A DNA stretch of 64,000 nucleotides. Source: Streptomyces eurythermus. Its GTDB lineage: Bacteria > Actinomycetota > Actinomycetes > Streptomycetales > Streptomycetaceae. The position numbers and the translations under genes were made by a program. Under the pieces are notes generated by a model. It was not told the origin of the DNA. It made no database searches and saw nothing but the letters and a program-made list of their open reading frames with translations. Positions 49,901-57,888 of the stretch are shown here, in pieces (position 1 is the stretch's first letter; each line of letters opens with the position of its first letter). The stretch spans positions 17,253 to 81,252 of the forward strand of contig NZ_BMSK01000031.1 of NCBI RefSeq assembly GCF_014649115.1. Direction: 5' to 3'.

Positions 49901-50223
49901 ACCAGGCCGCCGTCGACCGCGTCCAGTTCCCCGGCGACCTGCTCCGTCTTCCCGGGCGAGGTCGCGATCATCAGGGTGACGCTCTTGTCGCCGTCGGCCT
50001 TGGCCTCGGCGAGCAGGGCGGCGTCGTCCGAACCCAGCTTGTCGTGGGCGGACTTGACGCCGGGATCGGCGGCCGGGGCGGGGGACGGCTCCGCGGCGAG
50101 GGCCATCGGCACCGGTCCGGCCGCGGAGAGGGCGGCCACCACGCCCACGGCCGCGGCTATGCGGGCCAGGCGTCTCGGGCCGGATATGGGATCACGCTCG
50201 GGGGCGGTGTGGTTCATCGGCAT
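46921..50223 (-). CDS. Secreted S8 family serine peptidase (large subtilase)
   Basis: Secreted protease of 1100 residues. Signal peptide about 1-44; propeptide to about residue 190 (LMIATSPGKTEQVAGELDAV). Catalytic triad: Asp210 (GILDSGVDLGHP), His389 (SEHGTHVAG) and Ser585 (GTSMASPQA); Asn487 region (SAGNSGPGANT) forms the oxyanion hole. An insertion of about 120 residues between Asp and His carries a D-rich segment (GDLNRDGDTTDAWG) like a calcium loop. The C-terminal 450 residues are beta-sandwich domains, including pre-peptidase C-terminal-like segments (TSLDVAIGRVSDAAADLDLA). Likely scavenges extracellular protein. Transcribed alone with its own terminator. Confidence 0.95.
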   Translation of the reverse strand: MPMNHTAPERDPISGPRRLARIAAAVGVVAALSAAGPVPMALAAEPSPAPAADPGVKSAHDKLGSDDAALLAEAKADGDKSVTLMIATSPGKTEQVAGELDAVDGGLVGRTDDKLGYVRATVPTSRADSAIAAAVKLSSVRAIDLKQEIPLDDPVPTGAKSPSGKAAYPAPGRNTPAENPYNPSFETGAVEFVRDHPKADGRGVTIGILDSGVDLGHPALRTTTTGERKIVDWVTATDPVTDGDGTWRRMTTGVTGPAFSVTTAQGAERFTAPEGSYKFNYMYESATAGGDEKGDLNRDGDTTDAWGVLYDPAAGTVRVDTNDNLDFTDDPAMKPYKDGFQVGYFGTDDPATDVAERVPFVVETRKDVVYNAAGAKADYVNIGVIESEHGTHVAGITAAHGLFGGKMNGAAPGAKIVSSRACTWTGGCTNVALTEGMIDLVTKRGVDIVNMSIGGLPALNDGNNARAELYTRLIDTYGVQLVISAGNSGPGANTIGDPGLADKVISVGATISKETWAANYGSVVEKKYAMMPFSSRGPREDGGFTPTLSAPGAAINTTQTWLPGGPVAEAGYSLPAGYSMLQGTSMASPQATGASALLLSAAKREGVDLTPARLRTALTSTADHIKGVQAYEEGAGLINIVDAWDAIEDGATAHDYTVKAPVDTAIDDALKTPGYGTGLYDREGGLKAGQKKTYDVTITRTSGPDKAVRHELHFENNAGHTFRIVGDDVVRLPLNQPVTVEVQAAPGSAGLKSAILEVDDPKTEGVDKQILTTVVVAEPVKYTYSASGSVQRNSTRSYFLTVPEGATSLEVALGGLKDGSQTRFIAIHPYGVPSDTTGTPYCYHNYLDGNGCKPGVRAYADPQPGVWEVEVESRRTSPLLDNPYRLDVSVLGAAFDPETVTVPEAKVGTPVAASWKVTNGYAPLDGTLTGGPLGSAESARPAIKQGETRTTTVTVPAGATSLDVAIGRVSDAAADLDLAVYDAAGKEVGKSADGDSEEAVSVPSPAAGTYTIEVVGYAVPSGSTDYDYRDVFFSSALGSVTVADAAPVHLATGASATVTGQVTAAAEAPAGREFFGRVRLVNAHGTTAGTASVKIGKVTP

Positions 50224-50448
50224 CCCTCAGGTCAAGGAACGAGCGGACGGGAGCGCTCAGCCTGACCGAAAGGGCGCCGTTTTGGGGACCGTTGACGCAA
50301 TCGAAATGAACGTATGGGGAAAACCCGCGATGCGAAACGGTCGTGTTCAGACGGTATGTGACGGAATCCATGCCTTGCGTACGGGGTGACCTGACCGCTT
50401 CCGGGATTTTCGCTCGCCGGTGCCCGCCTCACGCAATAACGTCCGGGC

Positions 50449-50916
50449 ATGCGACGGAACCTGAGGGTGGCGGCCTACGCCGTGTGCGTCCGCGACGGAC
50501 AGCTCCTGCTCGCCCGGTCACCCACGCCCGACGGCACCCCCGAGTGGGTGCTGCCCGGCGGCGGCATGGAGCACGGCGAGGACCCGTACGACACCGTCCG
50601 CCGCGAGGTCACGGAGGAGACCGGCTACCGCATCGAGGTGACCGGCCTGCTCGGCGTCCACACCCGCCGGTTCGTCGGGGACCCGCGCGTCGGCCGCCGC
50701 CGGGACCACCAGTCCCTGCGGATCTTCTACGCGGGCGAGGTCACCGGCGGGGAGCTGCGCCCCGAGGTCGGCGGCTCCACCGACTTCGCCGCCTGGCACG
50801 ACCTGGCCGCCGTGCCCGGTCTGGTCCGGGTGCCGATGGTCGACATCGGGCTGCGGCTGTGGCGCGAACGCCCGCCGCACGGACGGCTCACGGACCGGCC
50901 GGACGTGGCACCGTAG
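50449..50916 (+). CDS. NUDIX hydrolase
   Basis: Protein of 155 residues with an intact NUDIX box: GGMEHGEDPYDTVRREVTEE followed by TGYRIEV. N-terminal beta strands (RVAAYAVCVRDGQLLLARSP) fit the mutator-type fold. It hydrolyses a nucleoside diphosphate linked to another moiety; substrate not predictable. ATG 50449 has no ribosome-binding site, but TAACGT (50437-50442) is placed for a leaderless transcript. It is divergent from the subtilase gene. Unlike the remnant at 39839-40009 it is full length. Confidence 0.9.
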   Translation: MRRNLRVAAYAVCVRDGQLLLARSPTPDGTPEWVLPGGGMEHGEDPYDTVRREVTEETGYRIEVTGLLGVHTRRFVGDPRVGRRRDHQSLRIFYAGEVTGGELRPEVGGSTDFAAWHDLAAVPGLVRVPMVDIGLRLWRERPPHGRLTDRPDVAP

Positions 50917-51041
50917 GGCACGGCGAGGACCGGACCGGGCACAGGCCGGAAGTCGCCCGACCGGCTCACACCCGGGCAACCCGCGCGCCCCGGTCGCCGT
51001 TTCTCCCCCCGACCGCTCCGCGCCCACAGGCAGGGGAAGAC

Positions 51042-52202
51042 ATGCGCGTACGCAGGGCTGTGACAGGCACCGCCGTCCTGCTCCTCTCGGCGGCCCTCGT
51101 GGGCCCGGCCCTGGCGGCCGGCCCCGCGCCCGGTGCGCACACCGCGACCCGCGCGGCCGTCCGGGCCGCCGTCACGGCCGGGGTGCCCGGCGCCACCGCC
51201 ACCGTGCGGGACGCCCACGGCACCTGGTCCACGGCGGCCGGCGTGGGCGACCTCCGCACCGGCCGGCCGCGCTCGGCCCACGACCGCTACCGCGTCGCCA
51301 GCATCACCAAGACCTTCGTCGCCACCGTCCTGCTCCAGCTGGAGGCGGAGGGCCGGCTCTCCCTGGACGACCCGGTGGACACCTGGCTGCCGGGCCTGGT
51401 CCGCGGCCACGGCCACGACGGCCGCCGGATCAGCGTGCGCCGGCTGCTCAACCACACCAGCGGCATCCGCGACTACCTCACCGACGACGGCTTCCGGCGC
51501 GACCACTTCACCGAGGACGGCTTCTTCCGGCACCGCTACGACACCCTCGCCCCCCGGGACCTGGTGGCCGTGGCGATGCGGCACACGCCCGCCTTCGCGC
51601 CGGGCGCCTCCTGGGGGTACTCCAACACCAACTACGTCCTCGCCGGACTGGTGATCGAGCGGGTGACGGGCCACCCGTACGCCACCGAGGTCACCCGCCG
51701 GATCATCACCCCGCTGCGCCTGACGGCCACCTCCCTGCCCGGCACCCGGACCGGTGTGCCGCGCCCGGGCGGCAGGGCGTACTCGACGTTCGGCGTCCCC
51801 GGCGGCCCGGCCCACGACGTCACGGCCCTGAACCCCTCGCCGGCCTTCGCCGCCGGCGAGATGATCTCCGACTCCGCCGACCTCACCCGCTTCTACGGCG
51901 CCCTGCTCGGCGGCCGGCTGCTGCCGCCCCGCCAGCTGGGGGAAATGAAGACCACCGTGCCCGTCGAGGCGGCCCCCGGCGTCCGGTACGGCCTCGGACT
52001 CACCGACACCCGGCTGGCCTGCGGGACCCACGTCTGGGGCCACAGCGGCGAGATCCCGGGCTCGGTGTCCGAGGCGGCGGCCACGGCGGACGGCCGGCAC
52101 ACCCTGGCCGTCAACTTCGACGGTGACTGGGCCGGCGACACCACGGCCGTGGCCGAGCAGGAGTTCTGTCAGCCGGAGACACGGGTGAGCGCCGGCAGGT
52201 AG
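51042..52202 (+). CDS. Secreted serine hydrolase, class C beta-lactamase/DD-carboxypeptidase family
   Basis: Secreted protein of 386 residues from ATG 51042 (AGGGGAAG upstream). Signal peptide about 1-26 (AVLLLSAALVGPALAAG). Active-site motifs are complete: Ser87-x-x-Lys90 (SITK), Tyr193-Ser-Asn195 (GYSNTNYVLAG) and HSG (WGHSGEIPG) near residue 346. This is the Streptomyces R61 DD-peptidase/class C family, which covers DD-carboxypeptidases, esterases and D-amino-acid amidases; specificity is not readable. Its 3' end overlaps that of the convergent SGNH lipase gene by 34 bases. Confidence 0.92.
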   Translation: MRVRRAVTGTAVLLLSAALVGPALAAGPAPGAHTATRAAVRAAVTAGVPGATATVRDAHGTWSTAAGVGDLRTGRPRSAHDRYRVASITKTFVATVLLQLEAEGRLSLDDPVDTWLPGLVRGHGHDGRRISVRRLLNHTSGIRDYLTDDGFRRDHFTEDGFFRHRYDTLAPRDLVAVAMRHTPAFAPGASWGYSNTNYVLAGLVIERVTGHPYATEVTRRIITPLRLTATSLPGTRTGVPRPGGRAYSTFGVPGGPAHDVTALNPSPAFAAGEMISDSADLTRFYGALLGGRLLPPRQLGEMKTTVPVEAAPGVRYGLGLTDTRLACGTHVWGHSGEIPGSVSEAAATADGRHTLAVNFDGDWAGDTTAVAEQEFCQPETRVSAGR

Positions 52203-52981
52203 CCGAGCGACTGGCCCGGCGCCGTGGGGTGGTAGGACTCGGTGATCGCCAGGATGTCCACGCTGTGCAGCCAGGGTCGGGAGGAGCAGATCTCGTGCCC
52301 GGCGAAGGCGGCGGTGACATCGGCGAACGTGAACCCGTGGGCGGCGGCGCGCCCCGCGATCACCCCGTTGAGATGGTCCACGGCGTCGTTCAGGGCCGCG
52401 CGCTCGCCGTCCTGGAGGCCGAGCGCGCAGGAGCCCCTGAGGTGGTACAGGCGCGGGTAGCCCAGCACCACGACCCGGGCGGCGGGCGCCCGGTCCCGGA
52501 TGGCCGTGTAGAGGCGGTCGAGGCGGTCCGTCAGCGACCCGTCCATGGTGTCGACGGCCCGGGACACGGCGGTGTGGCAGCGGTCGGAACCGCCGATCGC
52601 GCACATCGCCATGGTCCCGGCGAAGCCCGAGTCGTGGCCGCCCACGGTCAGGGTGACCAGCGAGGTGCGCGGGCTGAGATGGCCGAGCTGCTCGGTCAGC
52701 ACCTCCTCGGTGCCGGCGCCGTTGCACGCGGCGAAGCTGAACGTCGCCGGCCCGTGGGCCTCGGCCCACAGCACGGGGTAGGCCCGGCTGCTGCGCTTGC
52801 ACTCCTTTCCGGAGGCCAGATAGTCACCGGCGCCCACACCGGAGGAGTAGGAGTCGCCGAGGGCCACATAGCCGCCGGCCGGGGTGCGGGGCGGCGCCTG
52901 GGCGGTCGCCGGTCCGGCGAACGCGCAGGCCGCCGCGAGGAGCAGGGAGCAGGCGCCCGCCGCTGTTCGGGTCTGTCTCAT
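52169..52981 (-). CDS. Secreted SGNH/GDSL lipase or esterase
   Basis: Secreted protein of 270 residues. Signal peptide about 1-28. Catalytic Ser44 in GDSYSSG and His251 in SYHPTAPGQ form the Ser-His pair of Streptomyces extracellular lipases such as SCO1725/S. rimosus lipase. Six Cys in the mature part (61, 86, 127, 135, 185, 232) match the three-disulfide pattern. Odd point: block III is GGHDSGF (His116) where the family has GGND; the Asn is an oxyanion-hole residue. The codon is CAC, so a single base change from AAC. ATG 52981 has only a weak AGAGAG upstream. The stop lies 34 bases inside the convergent hydrolase gene. Confidence 0.9.
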   Translation of the reverse strand: MRQTRTAAGACSLLLAAACAFAGPATAQAPPRTPAGGYVALGDSYSSGVGAGDYLASGKECKRSSRAYPVLWAEAHGPATFSFAACNGAGTEEVLTEQLGHLSPRTSLVTLTVGGHDSGFAGTMAMCAIGGSDRCHTAVSRAVDTMDGSLTDRLDRLYTAIRDRAPAARVVVLGYPRLYHLRGSCALGLQDGERAALNDAVDHLNGVIAGRAAAHGFTFADVTAAFAGHEICSSRPWLHSVDILAITESYHPTAPGQSLGYLPALTRVSG

Positions 52982-53130
52982 GACTCTCTGGTACCGGGGC
53001 CCGCCCCGCCCCGCCCGCCGCGCTGGTCCGCCCGGGTGAGCCCTCACCCGGGCGGACCAGCACCACTGGCCGGCCCGGCGCCCTCGTGGCAGCACCAGGC
53101 CGCGGCCACGGGGCGAGACCACGCCGGCTG

Positions 53131-54168
53131 CTACCGGGGCCGCACCACGACATACGCGGCGGGCTCACGGTCGACGGAGGCCATCAGCGCCGTCCGCACC
53201 ACCGTCGCCTGCTGCTCCGGGCAGTCCCGGAGCTTGCGCGGCGTGATGTACACGACCGTGATGCCGAGGCGCTCCAGGTGCTCGCGCTTGCCGGCGTACC
53301 GGGACCACACGGCCTCGTCGTCCTGCCGGGGCACCCGGGTGTCCAGCTCGACCGCCACCGCGTGGTCCGGCCAGTAGGCGTCCAGGCCGCCCAGGTGCGG
53401 GCCGCCGGGCAGGCGCAGATCGACGTTCCACACCGGGTCGGGCAGACCGTACTCGCGGACCATCCGGTACAGGCGGTCCTCGGCGGCCGGGCGGCCCTCC
53501 GCGAACACCGCGTCCACCGCGTCCGCCACGTGCGGCCGGTGCAGCAGCCGCGCCCGGGCCAGCTCCCGCAGCAGGGCGGCCGGTTCGCAGTGGCCGCCGC
53601 GCACCGCCTCGGTCAGCAGCCGCCGCACCGTCTCGGTGTCCGTCGGCTCCGCCACCGCGTCCGCCAGCGCCCGCGCCACCGGTGCCACCGGCAGCCCCGC
53701 CACCCGCTGCGGCTCGGGCGGCTCGGCGGTACGCAGGACGCGCACATAGCCGATGGAGCGCGGCCGGCGCTGCCGGGACACCAGGACGTCCACCCGGTTC
53801 AGGGCGTCGGGCGGCGGGGTGGCCGAGAAGCCGTGCAGGGCCAGCGCCGCCGGCCCGGTGAGCACCGCGTCCGGGTACTGCGGCCGGTGCGGGCCCTGGG
53901 CCGTCGGCTGGGCCGGCACACCCTGCCGCGCCGTACGGGCCGCGTACAGCAGGGCCGCGTGCAGCCGCTCCTCGCCGGTGGGCGGGCCGGAGTGCAGCAG
54001 GATCACCCGCGGCAGCAGCTCCCGCCAGGGGCCGTCGGGGCCGCACCGCTCGGCCAGCTCGGCCGGGGACACACCGTGGGCGCGCAGCTGGGCCGCCGTC
54101 AGGACCCGGCGGTGGACGTCGGCGAGGTGGCGCAGGGGGCGGGGGGAGAGGGGGGTGTCGTGCGTCAT
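53131..54168 (-). CDS. AbiEi-like N-terminal domain fused to DUF559-like nuclease domain
   Basis: Cytoplasmic protein of 345 residues from ATG 54168. The N-terminal part (HRRVLTAAQLRAHGVSPAEL, then WRELLPRVILLHSG) resembles the winged helix of AbiEi-type antitoxin proteins and is followed by an alpha/beta middle (AVLTGPAALALHGFS). The C-terminal 110 residues (LGGLDAYWPDHAVAVELDTR, ERLGITVVYITPRKL) look like a DUF559/Vsr-like PD-(D/E)XK domain with the Asp and Glu-x-Asp positions. Such fusions are numerous in actinobacteria and mostly stand alone without an AbiEii toxin gene; none is next to this one. Function unknown. Confidence 0.7.
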   Translation of the reverse strand: MTHDTPLSPRPLRHLADVHRRVLTAAQLRAHGVSPAELAERCGPDGPWRELLPRVILLHSGPPTGEERLHAALLYAARTARQGVPAQPTAQGPHRPQYPDAVLTGPAALALHGFSATPPPDALNRVDVLVSRQRRPRSIGYVRVLRTAEPPEPQRVAGLPVAPVARALADAVAEPTDTETVRRLLTEAVRGGHCEPAALLRELARARLLHRPHVADAVDAVFAEGRPAAEDRLYRMVREYGLPDPVWNVDLRLPGGPHLGGLDAYWPDHAVAVELDTRVPRQDDEAVWSRYAGKREHLERLGITVVYITPRKLRDCPEQQATVVRTALMASVDREPAAYVVVRPR

Positions 54169-54282
54169 GGCCTCGAAATTCCCGCGACCCGACCGGTCCG
54201 TAACCGCTGTTACACATTCGTCGAAGAATGCGGACAAGACGGTACTAAAGGTCAGGTGTTCGGATGCCGAGAGGGCAGCGAA

Positions 54283-54316
54283 AACCCCTGGTCCGATCGG
54301 GTGCGGACCAGGGGTT
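54283..54316 (-). terminator. Terminator of pepN-2
   Basis: AACCCCTGGTCCG/CGGACCAGGGGTT, a 13-bp perfect stem with an 8-base loop, followed on the minus strand by TTTTCG. It lies 60 bases past the pepN-2 stop. Confidence 0.85.
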
Positions 54317-54375
54317 ACGGCTCTGTTCGCCCGGATTTCGTAACGGTCGCCCACCGGGCGGGATCAGGCCACGGG

Positions 54376-56970
54376 TCAGCGGCCGGCCGCCGCGTCACAC
54401 GCCTGCGCGCGCAGCGCCCGCGCCAGGTCGTCCCGCGCCTCCAGCACCAGCCGCCGCAGCGCCGGCGCCGCGTCCTCGTGCGCCGCGAGCCACGCGTCCG
54501 TCGCCTCCAGCGTCTCCGGCCGGTCCTGCAGCGCCGGGAACAGACCCCGCACCACGTCCATGCCGATCTGGATCGACCGCTCCCGCCACACCCGCTCGAT
54601 CGCCGCGAAGTACAGCTGCGCGTACGGCGCGGTCAGCTCCCGCTGCGACGGCTGGGCGAACCCCGCGATCGTCGCCTCCACCAGCGCGTTCGACAGCGCG
54701 TCCGACTCCACCACCTGCGCCCACGCCTGCGCCTTCACCGCCGCCTGCGGCCGCGCGGCGAGACAGCGCACCTGGTGCCGCTTGCCGGACGCCGTGTCGT
54801 CCCGGGCCAGCTCCGCCGCCAGCACCGACTCGTCGGCCGCCCCGTGCGCCGCCAGCGGCTCCAGGAACACCCAGCGCAGCTCCTGGTCCACCTCCAGACC
54901 CTCGACCTCGGTGGTGCCGTCCAGCAGATCCCGCAACAGCTTCAGATCCGGCTCCGAGGAGGCCACCGCGGCGAAGAACCGCGCCCAGGCCAGCTGGTGC
55001 TCGCTGCCCGGCGCCGCCGACCGCAGCTCCGCCAGCGCCCCCTCGGCCAGCAGCTCCCCGCCGGTCTCCCGCCACGCGGGCGCCGCGTAGTACGTCAGCG
55101 CCGAGTTCGCCCAGGCGTGCAGCATCTGCACCACCCCGATGTCCGACTCGCCGCCCGCGAACCGCAGCACCAGGGCGATGAACTCCCGCGCCGGCAGCAG
55201 CCCGTCCCGGGTCATGTTCCACAGCGCCGACCAGCACAGGGCGCGCGCCAGCGGATCCGTGAGCCCGCCCAGGTCGGTGCGCAGCGTCTCCAGCGACGTC
55301 GCGTCGAACCGGGTCTTGCAGTAGGTCAGGTCCTCGTCGTTGACCAGCACCAGCTCCGGCGCCTGGAGCCCCGCCAGCTCCGCCACCACCGTGCGCGGCT
55401 CGTGCACATCCGTCTCCGCGCGCGCGTAACGCTCGAGCGTGCCCTCGGGCGTACGCCGGTACAGGCCCACCACGATCCGGTGCGGACGCAGCTCCGGGTG
55501 CGACTCCGGGGCCTCCTGCACGACGGCCAGCTCGGCGATCCGGCCGCCCGTGGTGTCCAGCAGCACCTGCGGGGTCAGCGCGTTCACGCCCGCCGTCTGC
55601 AGCCACGACCGCGCCCACGCGCTCATGTCCCGGCCGCTCGTCTCGCCCAGCACCGACAGCAGGTCGCCCAGACGGGTGTTGCCGTACGCGTGCCGCTTGA
55701 AGTAGCGCCGGGCACCCTCCAGGAACGCGTCCTGGCCGACGTACGCCACCAGCTGCTTGAGCACCGAGGCGCCCTTGGCGTAGGTGATGCCGTCGAAGTT
55801 CAGCTTGGCGTCCTGCAGGTCACGGATGTCCGCCGTGATCGGATGCGTCGAGGGCAGCTGGTCCGCGCGGTACGCCCACGCCTTGCGCCGGTTGGCGAAG
55901 GTGATCCAGGCGTCCTTGAAACGGGTCGCGCCGACGCTGCCGAACGTGCCCATGAAGTCCGCGAAGGACTCCTTCAGCCACAGGTCGTCCCACCACTCCA
56001 TGGTGACCAGGTCGCCGAACCACATGTGCGCCATCTCGTGCAGGATGACGTTGGCCCGCGCCTCGTACGACGCCTGCGTCACCTTCCCCCGGAAGACGTA
56101 CTCCTCCCGGAAGGTCACCATGCCCGGGTTCTCCATCGCGCCCAGGTTGTACTCCGGCACGAACGCCTGGTCGTACTTCCCGAACGGGTACGGGTAGTCG
56201 AAGTGCTCGTGGAAGAAGTCCAGGCCCTGCTTGGTGACCAGGAAGATGTCGTCGGCGTCGAAGTACGGGGCGAGCGTCCTGCGGCACATCGCGCCCAGCG
56301 GGATCTCCAGCTTCGTGCCGTCCTCGAGGGTGCGGCTGTAGGAGTCCGTCACATAGTGGTACGGGCCCGCCACCACACACGTGATGTACGTCGAGATCGG
56401 CTTCGTCTCCGCGAACCGCCACACCCCGTCCACGAGTTCACCGGCGCCGTTGCCCCACACCGTCCAGCCCTCCGGCGCCCGCACCTCGAACCGGTACGGC
56501 GCCTTCAGGTCCGGCTGCTCGAAGTTCGCGAACACCCGGCGGGCGTCGGCCGGTTCGTACTGCGTGTACAGATAGACCTCGCCGTCCTCCGGGTCGACGA
56601 AGCGGTGCAGGCCCTCACCGGTGCGCGAGTACGCGCACTGCGCGTCCACCACCAGCTCGTTCTCCGCCGCCAAGTCCTCCAGCGCGATCCGCGAGCCGTC
56701 GAAGACCTCGCCCGGGTCCAGGTCCCGCCCGTTGAGCGAGACGGAGGTGACCCGCGGGGCCAGCAGATCGGCGAAGCTGGACGCGCCCGGCTCGTTGCAC
56801 CGGAACCGCACGGTGGTCACCGAACGGAACGTGCGCGGCTCCCCGTCCCCGTCCCCGCCGCCGACGGCGGACCGCAGGTCCAGGAACACCTCGTAGCCGT
56901 CGACGGACAGCAGGGCGGCCCGCTCCCGGGCCTCGTCGCGGGAAAGATTCTCACCGGGCACGTACGGCAC
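54376..56970 (-). CDS. pepN: Aminopeptidase N (M1 zinc metallopeptidase), copy 2
   Basis: Aminopeptidase of 864 residues with the same architecture as copy 1. GAMEN motif NLGAMENPGMVTFREEY, zinc site HEMAH with His311, Glu312 and His315, and Glu334 (LWLKESFADF). The C-terminal helical domain is complete. Compared with copy 1 the active-site blocks are near-identical but the flanking and C-terminal regions diverge strongly, so this is an old paralogue, not a recent duplication. A short Gly/Asp-rich insertion near residues 37-44 is specific to this copy. It is divergent from the DsbA-like gene. Confidence 0.96.
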   Translation of the reverse strand: MPYVPGENLSRDEARERAALLSVDGYEVFLDLRSAVGGGDGDGEPRTFRSVTTVRFRCNEPGASSFADLLAPRVTSVSLNGRDLDPGEVFDGSRIALEDLAAENELVVDAQCAYSRTGEGLHRFVDPEDGEVYLYTQYEPADARRVFANFEQPDLKAPYRFEVRAPEGWTVWGNGAGELVDGVWRFAETKPISTYITCVVAGPYHYVTDSYSRTLEDGTKLEIPLGAMCRRTLAPYFDADDIFLVTKQGLDFFHEHFDYPYPFGKYDQAFVPEYNLGAMENPGMVTFREEYVFRGKVTQASYEARANVILHEMAHMWFGDLVTMEWWDDLWLKESFADFMGTFGSVGATRFKDAWITFANRRKAWAYRADQLPSTHPITADIRDLQDAKLNFDGITYAKGASVLKQLVAYVGQDAFLEGARRYFKRHAYGNTRLGDLLSVLGETSGRDMSAWARSWLQTAGVNALTPQVLLDTTGGRIAELAVVQEAPESHPELRPHRIVVGLYRRTPEGTLERYARAETDVHEPRTVVAELAGLQAPELVLVNDEDLTYCKTRFDATSLETLRTDLGGLTDPLARALCWSALWNMTRDGLLPAREFIALVLRFAGGESDIGVVQMLHAWANSALTYYAAPAWRETGGELLAEGALAELRSAAPGSEHQLAWARFFAAVASSEPDLKLLRDLLDGTTEVEGLEVDQELRWVFLEPLAAHGAADESVLAAELARDDTASGKRHQVRCLAARPQAAVKAQAWAQVVESDALSNALVEATIAGFAQPSQRELTAPYAQLYFAAIERVWRERSIQIGMDVVRGLFPALQDRPETLEATDAWLAAHEDAAPALRRLVLEARDDLARALRAQACDAAAGR

Positions 56971-57102
56971 TCCTTCGTGTTCGCGCGGAGAACGGCTGAG
57001 TCAGGACCGATCCTGTCATGTGCTCCTGACGGCGGACAGCGGGGAATGCGGGTGGCGCCCGTCTCGTTGACGCGGGAAACATACGTTTCGCCAAGGAGCG
57101 CC

Positions 57103-57765
57103 ATGTCCGAGACCGCCACCTCGTCCGGCAAGACCCCCGTCGACTTCTGGTTCGACCCGCTGTGCCCGTGGGCCTGGATGACCTCCCGCTGGGTGCTGGA
57201 GGTGGAGAAGCTCCGCGACATCGAGGTCCGCTGGCACGTCATGAGCCTGGCGGTCCTCAACGAGGACAAGCTCGACGAGCTGCCCGCCGAATACCGCGAG
57301 CTGCTGACCACCAAGGCGTGGCCGGCCGTCCGCGTGGTCACCGCGGCCTGGCAGAAGCACGGCGAGGACGTCGTCGGCCCGCTCTACACCGCCCTCGGCA
57401 CCCGCATCCACAACAACGACGAGGGCGCGACCCTGGAGGCCATCGCGGGCGCGCTCGCCGACGTCGGCCTGCCCGCCGAGCTGATCGACTACGCCGAACA
57501 GGACGACTTCGAGTTCGAGGCCGAGCTGCGCGCCTCCCACAAGGAGGGCATCGAGAAGGTCGGCCAGGAGGTGGGCACCCCGGTCATCGCCCTGCCCGGC
57601 CCCGACGGCGAGCAGATCGCCTTCTTCGGCCCCGTCGTCACCCCCGCCCCCAAGGGCGAGCAGGCGGCCCGTCTGTGGGACGGCGCGGTGGCGGTGGCCT
57701 CGGTACCGGGCTTCTACGAGATCAAGCGGACCCGGACCAAGGGCCCGGACTTCAGCAACCTGTAA
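57103..57765 (+). CDS. DsbA-family oxidoreductase (mycothiol-dependent nitroreductase-like)
   Basis: Cytoplasmic protein of 220 residues from ATG 57103 (AAGGAG six bases upstream). The thioredoxin-fold active site is FDPLCPWAWMTSRW: Cys21-Pro-Trp-Ala24. The mycobacterial relative Rv2466c, a mycothiol-dependent reductase, has CPWC, so here the second Cys is lost and a monothiol mechanism is expected. GTPVIALPGPDG carries the cis-Pro. The family acts with mycothiol in redox defence. It precedes the convergent sodF gene, with a shared terminator between. Confidence 0.9.
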   Translation: MSETATSSGKTPVDFWFDPLCPWAWMTSRWVLEVEKLRDIEVRWHVMSLAVLNEDKLDELPAEYRELLTTKAWPAVRVVTAAWQKHGEDVVGPLYTALGTRIHNNDEGATLEAIAGALADVGLPAELIDYAEQDDFEFEAELRASHKEGIEKVGQEVGTPVIALPGPDGEQIAFFGPVVTPAPKGEQAARLWDGAVAVASVPGFYEIKRTRTKGPDFSNL

Positions 57766-57781
57766 CCGTCTCCGTTCGATG

Positions 57782-57818
57782 GAAGACCCCCGTGAGTCAC
57801 GTCCTCACGGGGGTCTTC
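57782..57818. terminator. Bidirectional terminator between DsbA-like gene and sodF
   Basis: A 15-bp perfect stem GAAGACCCCCGTGAG/CTCACGGGGGTCTTC with a 7-base loop and TTTC after it. It lies 17 bases past the DsbA-like stop and about 70 bases past the sodF stop. Confidence 0.9.
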
Positions 57819-57888
57819 TTTCATCCGCCTGCCGTCGTGAAGGGTGAGAAGACGATCACGAGGCAGGACGACCGGGGCGCCCGGACGG

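Noticed and set aside
46972..50265. 1097-codon plus-strand open frame opposite the subtilase gene
   Set aside because: Mirror frame of a gene with strong third-position G+C bias; the subtilase has a full triad, signal peptide and terminator.
53131..54168. AbiE toxin-antitoxin pair
   Set aside because: No AbiEii-type nucleotidyltransferase gene is adjacent; the next genes are a lipase and pepN.
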